Positions 1-9,183 are shown, counted from the first letter of the stretch. The stretch is 51,837 nucleotides of DNA from Vibrio rotiferianus CAIM 577 = LMG 21460 (GCF_002741985.1 NZ_APHW01000029.1:1-51837), one strand, 5' to 3'. The notes: a model not told the origin generated them from the letters alone. Numbers and translations are program-made.

Positions 1-342
1 ACCGTGTCTCAGTTCCAGTGTGCTGATCATCCTCTCAGACCAGCTAGGGATCGTCGCCTTGGTGAGCCATTACCTCACCAACTAGCTAATCCCACCTAGG
101 CATATCCTGACGCGAGAGGCCCGAAGGTCCCCCTCTTTGGCCCGTAGGCATTATGCGGTATTAGCCATCGTTTCCAATGGTTATCCCCCACATCAGGGCA
201 ATTTCCTAGGCATTACTCACCCGTCCGCCGCTCGACGCCGTTATCGTTCCCCGAAGGTTCAGATAACTCGTTTCCGCTCGACTTGCATGTGTTAGGCCTG
301 CCGCCAGCGTTCAATCTGAGCCATGATCAAACTCTTCAATTT
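1..342 (-). rRNA. rrs: 16S ribosomal RNA, 5' part (window edge cuts it)
   Basis: The reverse strand holds the conserved 5' end of bacterial 16S rRNA. It begins at 342 with AAATTGAAGAGTTTGATC, continues through the universal 27F primer region and the 'AACGCTGGCGGCAGGCC' block, and runs to about position 340 of the molecule at the window edge. Transcription runs leftward out of the window, so the rest of the operon lies beyond base 1. The V1-V2 sequence is of gamma-proteobacterial, Vibrio-like type. Confidence 0.97.
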
Positions 343-560
343 AAGATTTTGTTCGGCTCAATGAATACTGAACATTACATAAGTAATGTTTGAATTGACT
401 GTGCTGAGTCTTTCGACTCAATGGTCACTTCGTATCATTGAAACCTAATTTGAAACCGAAGTTTCTAATTGGATTATCATCAACGAGTGCCCACACAGAT
501 TGATAGGTTCTTATTTTTAAAGAGCTACTCTTCTTTGTGACTCACATCACTTCGGAAGAG
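343..560 (-). promoter_or_regulatory. rRNA operon leader with boxA antitermination element
   Basis: This is the untranslated leader between the rRNA promoters and the 16S 5' end. A boxA-like element, AGCTCTTTAAAAAT, lies at 513-526 on the reverse strand. It is followed by the conserved leader block TCTGTGTGGGCACTCG (484-499), as in enterobacterial and Vibrio rrn leaders. boxA recruits the Nus factors that keep polymerase from terminating early. Small hairpins closer to the 16S end, around 372-389 and 405-421, probably belong to the RNase III processing stem. That last point is inference. Confidence 0.75.
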
Positions 561-566
561 GCGGCC

Positions 567-594
567 ATTCTAGCGAGATAATTTTTTGTGTCAA
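567..594 (-). promoter_or_regulatory. rRNA promoter, proximal (P2-like)
   Basis: On the reverse strand a perfect -35 TTGACA (589-594), a 16-bp spacer and a -10 TAGAAT (567-572) are followed by the GC-rich stretch GGCCGCCTC. A GC-rich discriminator and a 16-bp spacer are typical of stringently controlled rRNA promoters. The start site is predicted near 560. Confidence 0.8.
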
Positions 595-682
595 ACACTT
601 TCTCAAATTATTTCGTTTTTCTTTTTGACCTTGCCGACTTTGCTTTGAACCCTTGTGAGCTCTGCCCTGTCGACAAGGAGGC

Positions 683-710
683 ATTATAGAGATCGCGCTC
701 ACATTGGCAA
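683..710 (-). promoter_or_regulatory. rRNA promoter, distal (P1-like)
   Basis: On the reverse strand TTGCCA (705-710), a 16-bp spacer and a perfect TATAAT (683-688) are followed by GCCTCC, again a GC-rich discriminator. It lies about 116 bp upstream of the proximal promoter, the usual P1/P2 arrangement of rrn operons. Confidence 0.8.
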
Positions 711-805
711 GCGTTATTTTGCAAAAATTGCAAAAATAATAGTTAAACGCTGAGTTTTCGATCAAAGCCTTATTTATCCAACTTTACCCAAAGAAGGCAA
801 ACAAC

Positions 806-814
806 TTATCCACA
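806..814 (+). promoter_or_regulatory. DnaA box-like 9-mer upstream of rrn promoters
   Basis: TTATCCACA matches the strict DnaA box consensus TTATNCACA. A second partial copy (TTATCC) begins at 819. It sits about 100 bp upstream of the distal rRNA promoter. A single 9-mer can occur by chance, so a functional role is only a possibility. Confidence 0.4.
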
Positions 815-858
815 GAGTTATCCTTTTGAACCTAATATTTACTCTTATAAATAAAGAA

Positions 859-878
859 AAGCTGCTTTACAGCAGCTT
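859..878 (-). terminator. Terminator after cysJIH
   Basis: Perfect 8-bp stem AAGCTGCT/AGCAGCTT with a 4-base loop, followed on the reverse strand by a T-rich tract (TTCTTTAT). It lies 40 bp beyond the cysH stop codon and separates the cys operon from the rRNA promoters. Confidence 0.8.
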
Positions 879-917
879 CTTTTAGTTAACTCAAACTCAA
901 CTTTAACCAACTGACCA

Positions 918-1697
918 CTAGATACCGGAGCCGTCTTGCTCAGTTCCATCATCCTCATGTAATCCACACTCACGTTTTAAGCCAAAGAAACGGGTTTCCT
1001 CTTCAGACATGCCCGGCTCCCACTTTTTAGTCGTATGGGTATCACCTACCGAAAGGTAACCTTGCTCCCAAAGAGGGTGATAACTTAAACCGTGTTCTTC
1101 TAGATAATAGTGCACATCTTTATTTGTCCAGTCGATCACGGGCAAGAACTTAAACACACCATTTTGAATCGATAAGATAGGCAGACCTGCTCGAGATTTA
1201 CTTTGCTCTCGGCGTAATCCAGAAAACCAAGTACCAACGTTTTGCTCACGCAGAGCACGTCGCATCGGTTCGACCTTGTTTATCTTGTTGTACTTCTCGA
1301 TTCCCTCGATACCTTGTTCCCAAAGTTTCCCATAACGCGCTTCCTGCCAATGGGCACTTTCTATCGCTCGGTATACTTTAAGGTTGAGGTTTAGTTGCGC
1401 CTTTAACTGATCAATAAAATGATAGGTCTCTGCGAATAGATATCCGGTATCCGTTAGGATGATCGGAATATCCGGCTTTTGTTGTGTCACAAGATGAAGC
1501 ATCACTGCAGCTTGGATACCGAAACTGGATGAGACTGCGAACTCCCCTTCCAAATTCTCCAATGCCCACTTTACTCTCTCTTGCGCCGAAAGCTGTTCGA
1601 GCTCGACATTGATTTGAGCAAGACGGAGGATTTGCTCCGTCTTTGTTAATGTCAGTAACTCTGCTAGCTCCGGCTTGGAGGCTACAGAATCAAGCAT
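918..1697 (-). CDS. cysH: Phosphoadenosine phosphosulfate (PAPS) reductase
   Basis: Cytoplasmic enzyme that reduces PAPS to sulfite with thioredoxin, in assimilatory sulfate reduction. The protein is 259 residues. A nucleotide-binding SSSFGIQ loop lies near residue 56 and TDTGYLF near 82. The hallmark ECGLH motif with the catalytic cysteine is near residue 244, close to the C-terminus. No extra FeS cysteine pairs are visible, as expected for the thioredoxin-dependent PAPS type. The ATG at 1697 is preferred over upstream in-frame codons because an AGAGGGAC ribosome site precedes it and upstream starts would run deep into cysI. It overlaps the end of cysI by 8 bp, suggesting coupled translation. 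Last gene of cysJIH. Confidence 0.95.
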   Translation of the reverse strand: MLDSVASKPELAELLTLTKTEQILRLAQINVELEQLSAQERVKWALENLEGEFAVSSSFGIQAAVMLHLVTQQKPDIPIILTDTGYLFAETYHFIDQLKAQLNLNLKVYRAIESAHWQEARYGKLWEQGIEGIEKYNKINKVEPMRRALREQNVGTWFSGLRREQSKSRAGLPILSIQNGVFKFLPVIDWTNKDVHYYLEEHGLSYHPLWEQGYLSVGDTHTTKKWEPGMSEEETRFFGLKRECGLHEDDGTEQDGSGI

Positions 1698-3426
1698 GGA
1701 AGTCCCTCTTTGATACGAACACTTCTTGAATAATTCCAGCTCGAATAGTGAAATCGCCAAATGCTTCGCCTTCTTCACGCTCAACAGCCCAACGAGCCAC
1801 CAGCTGATCAATCTCTTCTAAGATTTGCTTATCCGTAATGTTCTCTTTATACATCTTCGGTACTCTTGTACCGCCGCGATTACCACCTAGGTGTAAGTTG
1901 TAACGACCCGGCGCTTTACCGACTAAGCCGATTTCTGCCAGCATTGCTCGTCCACAACCATTTGGACACCCTGTGACACGAAGAATGATGTTGTCTTCTT
2001 CAGGTAGACCATGCTTTTCTAAAATGTCTTCAACATCGGTAACAAACTGAGGAAGGAAGCGCTCGGCTTCTGCCATTGCTAATGGACAAGTTGGGAATGC
2101 CACACACGCCATCGAGTTCTTACGTTGTTCACTTACGCCGTCATCCATTAAGCCATGCTCACGAGCAATCTTCTCGATCTTCGCTTTTTGGTTTTTTGGT
2201 ACACCAGCAACAATCAGGTTTTGGTTTGCCGTCATGCGGAAATCGCCTTTGTGGATTTTGGCAATTTCAGCGACCCCTTTCTTAAGTGGCTTACCCGGGA
2301 AATCCAACAAACGACCGTTTTCGATAAATAGCGCTAAATGATGCTTACCATCTATCCCTTCAACCCAACCAATACGGTCACCACGTTCTGTGAATTCGTA
2401 AGGACGGCTTTGCTCAAACTTAACACCGGCACGTTTTTCTACTTCCGCTTTAAACACATCACTACCGACACGATCTAATGTGTATTTGGTTTTTGCATTC
2501 TTACGGTTAGAACGATTACCCCAATCACGTTGAGTTGTTACTACAGCAGCAGCAACGTCAAGAGTTTTCTCTAATGGGATAAAGCCAAAGTCATCTGCTC
2601 TACGTGGATAAGTTGATGTATCGCCATGCGTCATGGCTAGACCGCCACCAACGAGTACGTTAAAACCAACCAGCTTGCCGTTATCTGCAATCGCGACGAA
2701 GTTAAGATCGTTAGCGTGTACGTCTACGTCATTTTGCGGAGGGATAACCACTGTGGTTTTAAACTTACGTGGCAAATAGTTCTTACCTAGAATCGGTTCG
2801 TCTTCTTCAGTACTTTCTACTTTTTCACCGTCTAACCAAATCTCTGCATAAGCGCGTGTCTTCGGTAATAGATGCTCACTGATCTTCTTCGCCCATTCGT
2901 AAGCTTCTTGGTGCAGTTCTGACTCGACAGGGTTAGTGGTACACAACACGTTACGGTTAACATCACCCGCAGTTGCAATCGAATCAATACCAATGCTGTT
3001 TAGCGTTTGGTGCATCAACTTGATATTTGGCTTTAGCACGCCATGGAACTGGAACGTTTGACGGGTAGTAAGACGAATACTTCCATATAAAGAGTGCTCA
3101 GTTGCAAACTTATCTATTGCCAACCATTGTTTTGGCGTAATAATGCCTCCCGGCATACGTGCTCTAAGCATTACGTTATGTAGTGGCTCTAACTTTTGCT
3201 TGGCACGCTCGTTACGGATATCGCGATCATCTTGCTGATACATACCGTGGAAACGAATCAATTGGAAGTTGTCTGCAGTAAAGCCACCAGTAATACGGTC
3301 TTGCAGGTCTTGCTCAATCGTTCCACGTAGTAAATTACTTTCTCTTTTAAGGCGCTCGTTATCCGAGAGTGGGCCAAGCACCTCACCTAATACTTCTTGG
3401 CTGTTTGATTGTTGATTCGCGCTCAT
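1690..3426 (-). CDS. cysI: Sulfite reductase (NADPH) hemoprotein beta subunit
   Basis: Catalytic subunit that carries out the six-electron reduction of sulfite to sulfide, using siroheme and a 4Fe-4S cluster with electrons from CysJ. The protein is 578 residues, close to the E. coli length of 570. The four cluster and siroheme cysteines are seen as CVAFPTC near 441-447 and CPNGC near 487-491. The siroheme-binding [10 protein letters not shown] block is in the N-terminal half. Its ATG (3424-3426) shares one base with the TAA stop of cysJ, and its own stop lies 3 bp upstream of the cysH start codon, so all three genes appear translationally coupled. Confidence 0.97.
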   Translation of the reverse strand: MSANQQSNSQEVLGEVLGPLSDNERLKRESNLLRGTIEQDLQDRITGGFTADNFQLIRFHGMYQQDDRDIRNERAKQKLEPLHNVMLRARMPGGIITPKQWLAIDKFATEHSLYGSIRLTTRQTFQFHGVLKPNIKLMHQTLNSIGIDSIATAGDVNRNVLCTTNPVESELHQEAYEWAKKISEHLLPKTRAYAEIWLDGEKVESTEEDEPILGKNYLPRKFKTTVVIPPQNDVDVHANDLNFVAIADNGKLVGFNVLVGGGLAMTHGDTSTYPRRADDFGFIPLEKTLDVAAAVVTTQRDWGNRSNRKNAKTKYTLDRVGSDVFKAEVEKRAGVKFEQSRPYEFTERGDRIGWVEGIDGKHHLALFIENGRLLDFPGKPLKKGVAEIAKIHKGDFRMTANQNLIVAGVPKNQKAKIEKIAREHGLMDDGVSEQRKNSMACVAFPTCPLAMAEAERFLPQFVTDVEDILEKHGLPEEDNIILRVTGCPNGCGRAMLAEIGLVGKAPGRYNLHLGGNRGGTRVPKMYKENITDKQILEEIDQLVARWAVEREEGEAFGDFTIRAGIIQEVFVSKRDFHA

Positions 3427-5282
3427 TAGTACACATCCCTTTGGTAACGTTTCGCTTTACGTAGATCGTTGATAAATGCTTCTGCTTCTTCACGAGATAG
3501 CTTGCCTTGTTGCTCGGCTACAAATACCAGCGCATCATGAACATCTTTTGCCATACGAGTGGCATCACCACATACATAGATATAGGCACCATCTTGAATC
3601 CACTGCCAAACTTGTTCAGCATTTTCTAGGATGCGATGTTGAACATAAACCTTCTCTGCCTGGTCACGGCTAAACGCGACATCAAGGCGAGTCAGCAAAC
3701 CTGACTTGAGGTACTTTTGCCATTCCACTTGGTAAAGGAAATCTTGAGTAAAGGTACGGTCACCAAAGAACAACCAATTCTTGCCTTCCGCGTCACGGTT
3801 ATCACGCTCTTGAATAAAGCTGCGGAAAGGCGCAATACCAGTACCAGGACCAACCATGATAATTGGTGTGTTGTCATCTTGTGGCAGTTTGAAGTTATTG
3901 TTGTGCTCAACGAACACTTTCACTTCGCCGCCTTCTTCTAGACGTTGAGAGAGGAAACTCGATGCGCCGCCGTAGCGCTTCTCATCACCTTTGTCGTATT
4001 CAACTAATCCGACAGTTAGATGAACTTCTTCATCCACTTCCGTTTGACTTGAAGCGATAGAATATAGACGAGGTGTCAATCGACGAAGTAAACCAACCAA
4101 CTCTTCTGCACTTAGCTTGGTCTTCTTCTCCGCAAGCACATCTACGACTTGATTGTTTGATGCGTACTCACGAAGTTTGTCTTTATCTTCCACTAGCTTT
4201 TGTAGTTTCTTACTACCAGATAGCTCTGCAAATTTGGTGACAAACTGAGGGTTTGATGCGGTGATCTCGTATTTGCTGACCAATGCACTGTGAATAGAAA
4301 GGCTTTCACCATCCACTTCAACACTCTCGACACCAGAAAGACCGACTTTCCCTAAAATGGTATTAGCAAGTTCAGAGCTATTATCGAACCACACGCCTAG
4401 GGCATCACCCGGTTGGTAAGTCAGGCCCGACTCTTCTATATCAATCTCTACATGACGCACGTCTTTACCTGAATCACGCCCCGTAATTTTCTGGCTGGTC
4501 AGTAGTGTGGCTGTATATGGATTTTGCTTGTTGTAAGCAGAATGCCCTGGAGCGGCTTGACCGACGGGTAGTTGAACCACTTCTGCTTCATTACCTGAAG
4601 AAAGGGCTTCTTTTACTTGTTCAAGCGCTTGCTTACGCCATTCTGCTGCCGGTGCTTCATAATCCACATCACAATCAATACGGTCGATGAAGGCAGTTGC
4701 GCCGAGCTTAGATAAGTAAGTATCAAAGTCTTTACCCGTTTGGCAGAAAAACTCGTAACTAGAATCACCCAGAGCAATTACGGCGTATTGCAGATTTGGT
4801 AACTTCGGGGCTTTCTTAGATTGAAGGAACTCATGCAGTTCAATGGCATTATCCGGCGCTTCACCCTCACCATTGGTCGACGCTACGATGATCACATGGG
4901 TTTCTTTAGCAAGGTTCTTGCCTTTGTAATCGCTGGCGTCAAATAGCTCAACAGCAATGCCTTCAGCTTTAGCTTCTTGCTCTAGAGCCTCAGCAACGCC
5001 TTTTGCGTTACCAGTTTGAGAAGCAAAAATGATGCTTAGCTTTCCTGCTGGTTTTGCCGCCACCGCTGCTGCCGCTTGAGCAATTGGGTTTGCAGCCGCT
5101 GCGCTTGGTTGGTTTTGAGCTAGCCCCCAGAAGTACCCACTGACCCATGCGAGTTGTTGTGAAGACAACTCAGAGACAGTTTGCTGGAGTGCGTTAAATT
5201 GTTGGTCATTGATCGGGCTTGCGATTGGCGGGTTACCACTCTGCCCTTTATTTTCTTCCGATACATTCTTTTGAAAAGACAT
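3426..5282 (-). CDS. cysJ: Sulfite reductase (NADPH) flavoprotein alpha subunit
   Basis: Diflavin reductase that passes electrons from NADPH via FAD and FMN to CysI. The protein is 618 residues from the chosen start. An N-terminal flavodoxin domain has the FMN-binding [10 protein letters not shown] loop and [12 protein letters not shown]. It is followed by a ferredoxin-reductase FAD domain ([15 protein letters not shown]) and an NADPH domain ([12 protein letters not shown], ending in the conserved aromatic YQRDVY). An upstream in-frame ATG at 5303 would add seven residues. I prefer 5282, where an AGGGA element lies at a normal distance. A strong AAGGAGG at 5326-5332 is too far from either start (see findings). 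First gene of the operon. Confidence 0.95.
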   Translation of the reverse strand: MSFQKNVSEENKGQSGNPPIASPINDQQFNALQQTVSELSSQQLAWVSGYFWGLAQNQPSAAAANPIAQAAAAVAAKPAGKLSIIFASQTGNAKGVAEALEQEAKAEGIAVELFDASDYKGKNLAKETHVIIVASTNGEGEAPDNAIELHEFLQSKKAPKLPNLQYAVIALGDSSYEFFCQTGKDFDTYLSKLGATAFIDRIDCDVDYEAPAAEWRKQALEQVKEALSSGNEAEVVQLPVGQAAPGHSAYNKQNPYTATLLTSQKITGRDSGKDVRHVEIDIEESGLTYQPGDALGVWFDNSSELANTILGKVGLSGVESVEVDGESLSIHSALVSKYEITASNPQFVTKFAELSGSKKLQKLVEDKDKLREYASNNQVVDVLAEKKTKLSAEELVGLLRRLTPRLYSIASSQTEVDEEVHLTVGLVEYDKGDEKRYGGASSFLSQRLEEGGEVKVFVEHNNNFKLPQDDNTPIIMVGPGTGIAPFRSFIQERDNRDAEGKNWLFFGDRTFTQDFLYQVEWQKYLKSGLLTRLDVAFSRDQAEKVYVQHRILENAEQVWQWIQDGAYIYVCGDATRMAKDVHDALVFVAEQQGKLSREEAEAFINDLRKAKRYQRDVY

Positions 5283-5398
5283 TGTCACGACATCCCTATT
5301 CATTGCGTGACGATAGATTAACCAACCTCCTTAATAACAAGAAAGAATAGAAGTGAATGTTTTATAACTTTTTGGAAGTATGAAAGCGAAACCAAGAT

Positions 5399-5629
5399 TC
5401 AACGATCTTCAATTCGAACTTGCTGAAAGCCGACAGCCATGGCTGACTTTGAAGCCGTATCGAGATCATCGTAGAGGCATTCTTCTCCATGACTGTCCGT
5501 GAGACAAACGAAACCTCCACGCGCATGGCGAAACTCAACAACCCATCCGCCTTCTTGAATTGAAGGTTCGATAATGGCTTCTACCAGCTGGTTGTCACGA
5601 AATAGATGTCGTAATTCATTTATTGTCAT
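5399..5629 (-). CDS. Small conserved-looking protein of unknown function
   Basis: A 76-residue soluble, acidic protein that I do not recognise. The sequence alternates predicted strands and helices: an N-terminal helix (MTINELRHLF), a strand-rich middle (GGWVVEFRHARGG, FVCLTDSHGEE), and a C-terminal helix ending in GFQQVRIEDR. No signal peptide, membrane segment or metal motif is visible. The start at 5629 is supported by GGAGCAGGGA upstream. It lies 117 bp upstream of cysJ on the same strand with its own ribosome site, and could be cotranscribed or independent. Codon usage resembles its neighbours, so I take it as a real gene. Function unassigned. Confidence 0.7.
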   Translation of the reverse strand: MTINELRHLFRDNQLVEAIIEPSIQEGGWVVEFRHARGGFVCLTDSHGEECLYDDLDTASKSAMAVGFQQVRIEDR

Positions 5630-5731
5630 CGCAATCCCTGCTCCAACTTTTATACATTGCTCTTAGATAAGCATGGTCGAAGTCTGAAACTTGGGCGAGA
5701 AATTCGATTTAATATAATGAAGTGATATAAA

Positions 5732-5758
5732 AAAACGCCGCTTATAAAGCGACGTTTT
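5732..5758 (-). terminator. Terminator after the outer-membrane protein gene
   Basis: Hairpin with arms AAAACG/CGTTTT, one G-T wobble, then CGCTT/AAGCG, followed by T-rich sequence on the reverse strand. It lies 22 bp beyond the frame-restored stop of the outer-membrane protein gene, which supports the view that the gene really ends at 5780. Confidence 0.75.
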
Positions 5759-5779
5759 AAAGAATTGAGTAGTATCGAG

Positions 5780-6450
5780 TTAGAAGGAGTATTCTGCAGA
5801 TACAAAGAACCCGTTTGCAAAGATGAACTCTTTGCCTAAGCTCGATAAGAATTGTTCCGACTCTAAATCAATCACACGGTACCCCCCCCACGAAAAGCCA
5901 GTTGAGACTCTTGGAAAGGAATTCGGTATTGCATACCAGCCATCAGATCAGTGCTTTTAATGCCTTTGCTATCACCAAAGTTCATTTCACCAATTACATC
6001 AAAATTAGTATTTGGTACCGTTATTTCCGCATAGCCATACCAAGCCCAAATCAGCTCATCAAAATCTTCAGTACGAGCATTAGTGCCTGCATCCACGTAT
6101 TTCGTGTCACTCAAATTACTAAAGGTAAGACCTGCATCAAAATGAAGCAAATCATGTTCAAGAACTTGGTAGTAAAGCGTAAGGTCTAGCTTGTCGAGGC
6201 CCATATAATCCGCATCAACGCTTGAGTAACGAAGGCGCGCGTTTGGTACATATTTTACATCATGCTCAATCGCTGCATAAAAAGTACCGGTTGCACTGCT
6301 ATCTCTTCTAACCTCATTAACTTTAGTATCTGCCGCCCAGACTTCTGCTCCTACCTTAGCAGTAAAAGAAGACTCTTCTGCAAAACAAGGGTAAGACGTT
6401 GCCAGCGATAGGGATACTGTCGCTAAAGCGATGGTCGCTTTATATGTCAT
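5780..6450 (-). pseudogene. Outer-membrane beta-barrel protein (TIGR04219-like), frameshifted at a G8 run
   Basis: The start at 6450 gives a signal peptide (MTYKATIALATVSLSLATS, cleavage likely after PCFA) and then alternating amphipathic strands of a small outer-membrane barrel. The reading frame breaks at a run of eight G on the coding strand (5882-5889) and stops 9 bp later. With six G the frame continues as RGGYRVIDLESEQ and ends in AEYSF with a TAA at 5780-5782. A terminal phenylalanine is typical of outer-membrane barrels. The restored protein is 222 residues, and the total length modulo 3 fits a +2 insertion. Family assignment to TIGR04219 is from memory of its features and is moderately sure. 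The break is probably a sequencing or assembly error. Confidence 0.75.
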
Positions 6451-6549
6451 GTGATTTTTACTCCGAGATAGCTGATTTCAACATTAAGGGGCGTGCCGGA
6501 ATAATATCATATTCTCGCAGCCCCCCATCAACTAAATATCCATAACAAC

Positions 6550-6765
6550 TTACTTATAACGAGGTTGGGCAACGCAATTTTTAAAAAACCAAATACCTAA
6601 CGCAATAACAATTAACCACGGTAATAACTTCAGTACTACGCCGACCATACCCAGCAAGAACATCACCACTAGAGCAATTCCCGTCGCGGCAAATACTGTG
6701 ACCATGGTAATCCCTGTTACCAGCAAAGTTGCCGTGAAAACTAAAATAAAGATGAGTTCCAACAT
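6550..6765 (-). CDS. pspG: Phage shock protein G
   Basis: Small inner-membrane protein of the phage-shock (envelope stress) response. The 71-residue sequence begins MLELIFILVF and has two hydrophobic segments and the LLPWLIVIALGIWF block, closely matching E. coli PspG (MLELLFV..., KLLPWLL). The neighbour dusA is also the neighbour in E. coli, which supports the call. The ATG at 6765 is chosen over the GTG at 6771 because AAAGGAG lies 8 bases before it and the family starts MLEL. A -24/-12 promoter lies immediately upstream. Confidence 0.88.
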   Translation of the reverse strand: MLELIFILVFTATLLVTGITMVTVFAATGIALVVMFLLGMVGVVLKLLPWLIVIALGIWFFKNCVAQPRYK

Positions 6766-6796
6766 AATCACTTCTCCTTTGTTTTAGTTTAACTAG

Positions 6797-6813
6797 AGCA
6801 GGTTCTGTACCAA
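6797..6813 (-). promoter_or_regulatory. Sigma-54 (-24/-12) promoter of pspG
   Basis: The reverse strand reads TTGGTACAGAACCTGCT. The invariant GG and GC dinucleotides are separated by exactly 10 bases, as in the consensus TGGCAC-N5-TTGC. The predicted start lies near 6786, about 20 bases from the pspG ATG and just ahead of its ribosome site. In E. coli pspG is known to be transcribed by sigma-54 with the activator PspF, so site and gene agree. Confidence 0.8.
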
Positions 6814-6855
6814 CTTATGAAAAACGAACTAAACCAATGATCTATAGACAAAAAT

Positions 6856-6886
6856 AAAGCCAGAGGCATTTCTACACTCTGGCTTT
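6856..6886 (-). terminator. Terminator after dusA
   Basis: Perfect 10-bp stem AAAGCCAGAG/CTCTGGCTTT with an 11-base loop, followed on the reverse strand by a TTATTTTT tract. It lies 42 bp past the dusA stop and upstream of the pspG promoter. Confidence 0.85.
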
Positions 6887-6928
6887 ACTATTTGTTAGTT
6901 GGCAATTTTCACCAACCACTGGTGAAAT

Positions 6929-7909
6929 TTACACGTTCAACTCTTTAGGAATCTTAGCAAGTGCGTCTTGTAGCACTTCTAGACCTGAACCAGGTTTATG
7001 CGCGTTTTCACTGATGTGACGACGCCATTGACGAGCACCTGGCATGTTTTGGAATAGACCCAACATATGACGCGAGATATGACCTAGGTAAGCACCTTTT
7101 GCCAATTGTGCTTCGATGTACGGGTACATCTCTTCGACAATTTCACTACGCTTTTTCACTGGAGCAGTTGAACCAAATAGCTCTTGATCAACAGACGCTA
7201 GCAAGTAAGGGCTTTGGTAGGCTTCACGACCGATCATTACACCATCTAGGTGTTGTAGATGCTCTTTTGCTTCTTCTAGTGACTTCACGCCACCATTGAT
7301 AGCAATAGTCAGATGCGAAAAGTCTTGCTTCAATTGATATGCCCGTGGGTAATCCAATGGTGGGATTTCACGGTTTTCTTTCGGGCTCAAACCACTCAGC
7401 CACGCTTTGCGCGCATGAATAGTAAATTGCTCACAGCCACCTTTTTCAGACACAATCGAAACGAAGTCTGTTAGGAACTCATAAGAGTCTTGATCGTCGA
7501 TACCAATACGTGTTTTTACTGTTACGGGAATATCCACAACAGATTTCATCGCTGCTACGCAGTCTGCTACCAACTGAGGCTCTGCCATTAGGCATGCACC
7601 AAAGCGACCGTTTTGCACACGATCAGATGGACAACCTACGTTAAGGTTGATTTCATCATAACCACGCTCTTGGGCTAACTTGGCACACGTCGCCAAATCT
7701 ACCGGGTTAGAACCACCAAGCTGAAGGGCTAACGGATGCTCTTCTTCGTTATAAGCTAGGAAATCCCCTTTTCCATGAATGATTGCACCTGTCGTTACCA
7801 TTTCGGTATACAACAAGGTTTCTTTGGTCATCAAGCGATGGAAATAACGGCAATGACGATCCGTCCAATCAAGCATTGGTGCTACCGAAAGCCTGCAAGA
7901 ATGAGTCAT
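6929..7909 (-). CDS. dusA: tRNA-dihydrouridine(20/20a) synthase
   Basis: FMN enzyme that reduces uridines 20/20a in the tRNA D-loop. From the ATG at 7909 the protein is 326 residues. It starts with the TIM-barrel strand [14 protein letters not shown] and contains QLGGSNP, the catalytic [12 protein letters not shown] segment (cysteine in the active-site loop), [15 protein letters not shown] and the FMN phosphate-binding INGG and [10 protein letters not shown] blocks. Upstream in-frame starts at 7924 (ATG) and 7960 (TTG) exist, but family members begin at or near [11 protein letters not shown]. Divergent from zur. The neighbouring pspG echoes the E. coli arrangement. Confidence 0.93.
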   Translation of the reverse strand: MTHSCRLSVAPMLDWTDRHCRYFHRLMTKETLLYTEMVTTGAIIHGKGDFLAYNEEEHPLALQLGGSNPVDLATCAKLAQERGYDEINLNVGCPSDRVQNGRFGACLMAEPQLVADCVAAMKSVVDIPVTVKTRIGIDDQDSYEFLTDFVSIVSEKGGCEQFTIHARKAWLSGLSPKENREIPPLDYPRAYQLKQDFSHLTIAINGGVKSLEEAKEHLQHLDGVMIGREAYQSPYLLASVDQELFGSTAPVKKRSEIVEEMYPYIEAQLAKGAYLGHISRHMLGLFQNMPGARQWRRHISENAHKPGSGLEVLQDALAKIPKELNV

Positions 7910-8188
7910 GATAAAGACACCCATATACGTATTAATTAAGGGAGCGTGATTAGCGCTCAAAATTCAAGTCGGCTATTGTATACCTATTGGGCTTTGGGAT
8001 GCGAGTCTCGTTGACAATTTCAGTCAATAGGAAACACGCATAAAGTGTGTGTTCCTGCACTAATTCATCATTTGAGCCCTACGCAATTTGCTTTATGTCA
8101 TGATTTTCGTTTTGATAGCAGGTAAAATTAAGAATTTCTAAACCAAGTTCCAATAGAAATGGTTTATCATTAGGCTAGTCCAATAGTT

Positions 8189-8647
8189 ATGGTGAAGGAT
8201 TTGGACCCAACAATCATTGAACAAATTGAAGGAATATGTGCGGCCAGAGGAGTACGATTAACTCCACAGCGTCGACGCGTTTTTGAGCTTATTTGTTCTA
8301 ATCGCCGCGCCTCTAGTGCGTATGAGCTATTGGAGCAACTAAAGGAGAGCGAACCTCAAGCCAAGCCTCCTACAGTATATCGGGCTTTAGATTTTCTGTT
8401 GGAACAAGGTTTCATTCATAGAGTCGAGTCTACCAATAGTTTCATCACTTGTTGCTCTTGCAACACCGATCAGCACTATTTCCAATTGCTAATTTGCGAT
8501 AAATGTGGCGACGTCGTTGAACTTGAAGATGAGACACTGATATCCTTGTTAGCCAATAACGCAGAGAAGCATGGCTTTCGAGTTACTAATCAGGTAATCG
8601 AAACGCATGGTACATGCCAGACATGTTCCTCCGAAATGAAAGAATAA
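8189..8647 (+). CDS. zur: Zinc uptake regulator Zur (Fur family)
   Basis: Zinc-sensing DNA-binding repressor of high-affinity zinc uptake genes. The 152-residue protein has the Fur-family winged helix with the Zur-typical stretch KPPTVYRALDFLLEQGFIH near residues 65-85, nearly identical to E. coli Zur and different from Fur. Metal ligands are visible as CCSCNTDQHYF, CDKCG and a C-terminal CQTC. The start lies in a short gap after the divergent dusA promoter region. cheX follows 17 bp later on the same strand, so they probably share a transcript. I could not identify a convincing Zur box here. Confidence 0.9.
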   Translation: MVKDLDPTIIEQIEGICAARGVRLTPQRRRVFELICSNRRASSAYELLEQLKESEPQAKPPTVYRALDFLLEQGFIHRVESTNSFITCCSCNTDQHYFQLLICDKCGDVVELEDETLISLLANNAEKHGFRVTNQVIETHGTCQTCSSEMKE

Positions 8648-8664
8648 GTATATAGAAGAACGTT

Positions 8665-9126
8665 ATGCGCGCTGAATTTGTAAACCCGTTTTTAGCTTCA
8701 TTAATGAATGTACTAAAAACGATGGCTTCCTTGGAGCTGAAGCCTCAAAAACCCCGTATCAAGAAGGACGAAATTGCACGTGGCGATGTTTCTGGCTTGA
8801 TCGGTATGGTTGGAGCTCAAACTAGAGGTTCAATGTCGATTACTTTTGACGAAGCTCTAGCGCTAGAAATCATGCAAAACATGTTGGGCGAACGCCCAAA
8901 TGGATTGAACGAAGAAGTTACGGATATGGTCGGTGAAATCACTAATATGGTGACTGGCGGCGCAAAACGTATTCTGGCTGAAAGTGGGTTTGATTTTGAT
9001 ATGGCAACCCCAGTTGTAGTATCCGGTAAGGGTCACACCATTCGTCACAAGTGTGAAGGCTCAATCATTATCATGCCTTTCTCTTCACAGTGGGGAAATG
9101 CCTTCATTGAGATTTGCTTTGAATAA
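8665..9126 (+). CDS. cheX: CheX-like chemotaxis phosphatase
   Basis: Protein of 153 residues with the CheC/CheX/FliY fold. The signature E-x3-N is visible in VTDMVGEITNMVTGGAK around residues 87-103, where the glutamate and asparagine would promote dephosphorylation of CheY-P. There is one such motif, as in CheX and unlike the two in CheC. It ends in a beta-strand pair (GSIIIMPF, GNAFIEICF) typical of the family. No other chemotaxis gene is nearby, so whether it acts on flagellar CheY or on another receiver domain is open. It follows zur by 17 bp, with an AGAAGAA ribosome site, and is closed by a terminator. Confidence 0.85.
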   Translation: MRAEFVNPFLASLMNVLKTMASLELKPQKPRIKKDEIARGDVSGLIGMVGAQTRGSMSITFDEALALEIMQNMLGERPNGLNEEVTDMVGEITNMVTGGAKRILAESGFDFDMATPVVVSGKGHTIRHKCEGSIIIMPFSSQWGNAFIEICFE

Positions 9127-9135
9127 TTGAGAAGA

Positions 9136-9161
9136 AATAGGTTGGTCCGTGCCAACCTATT
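9136..9161 (+). terminator. Terminator after zur-cheX
   Basis: Perfect 10-bp stem AATAGGTTGG/CCAACCTATT, 6-base loop, then TTGTTTC on the forward strand, 10 bp past the cheX stop codon. Confidence 0.85.
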
Positions 9162-9183
9162 TTGTTTCTGCCTCAAGCAATAA

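Noticed and set aside
547..765. 72-residue leftward open frame
   Set aside because: It lies wholly in the rRNA leader and promoter region, covers both rRNA promoters and has no ribosome site or protein-like composition.
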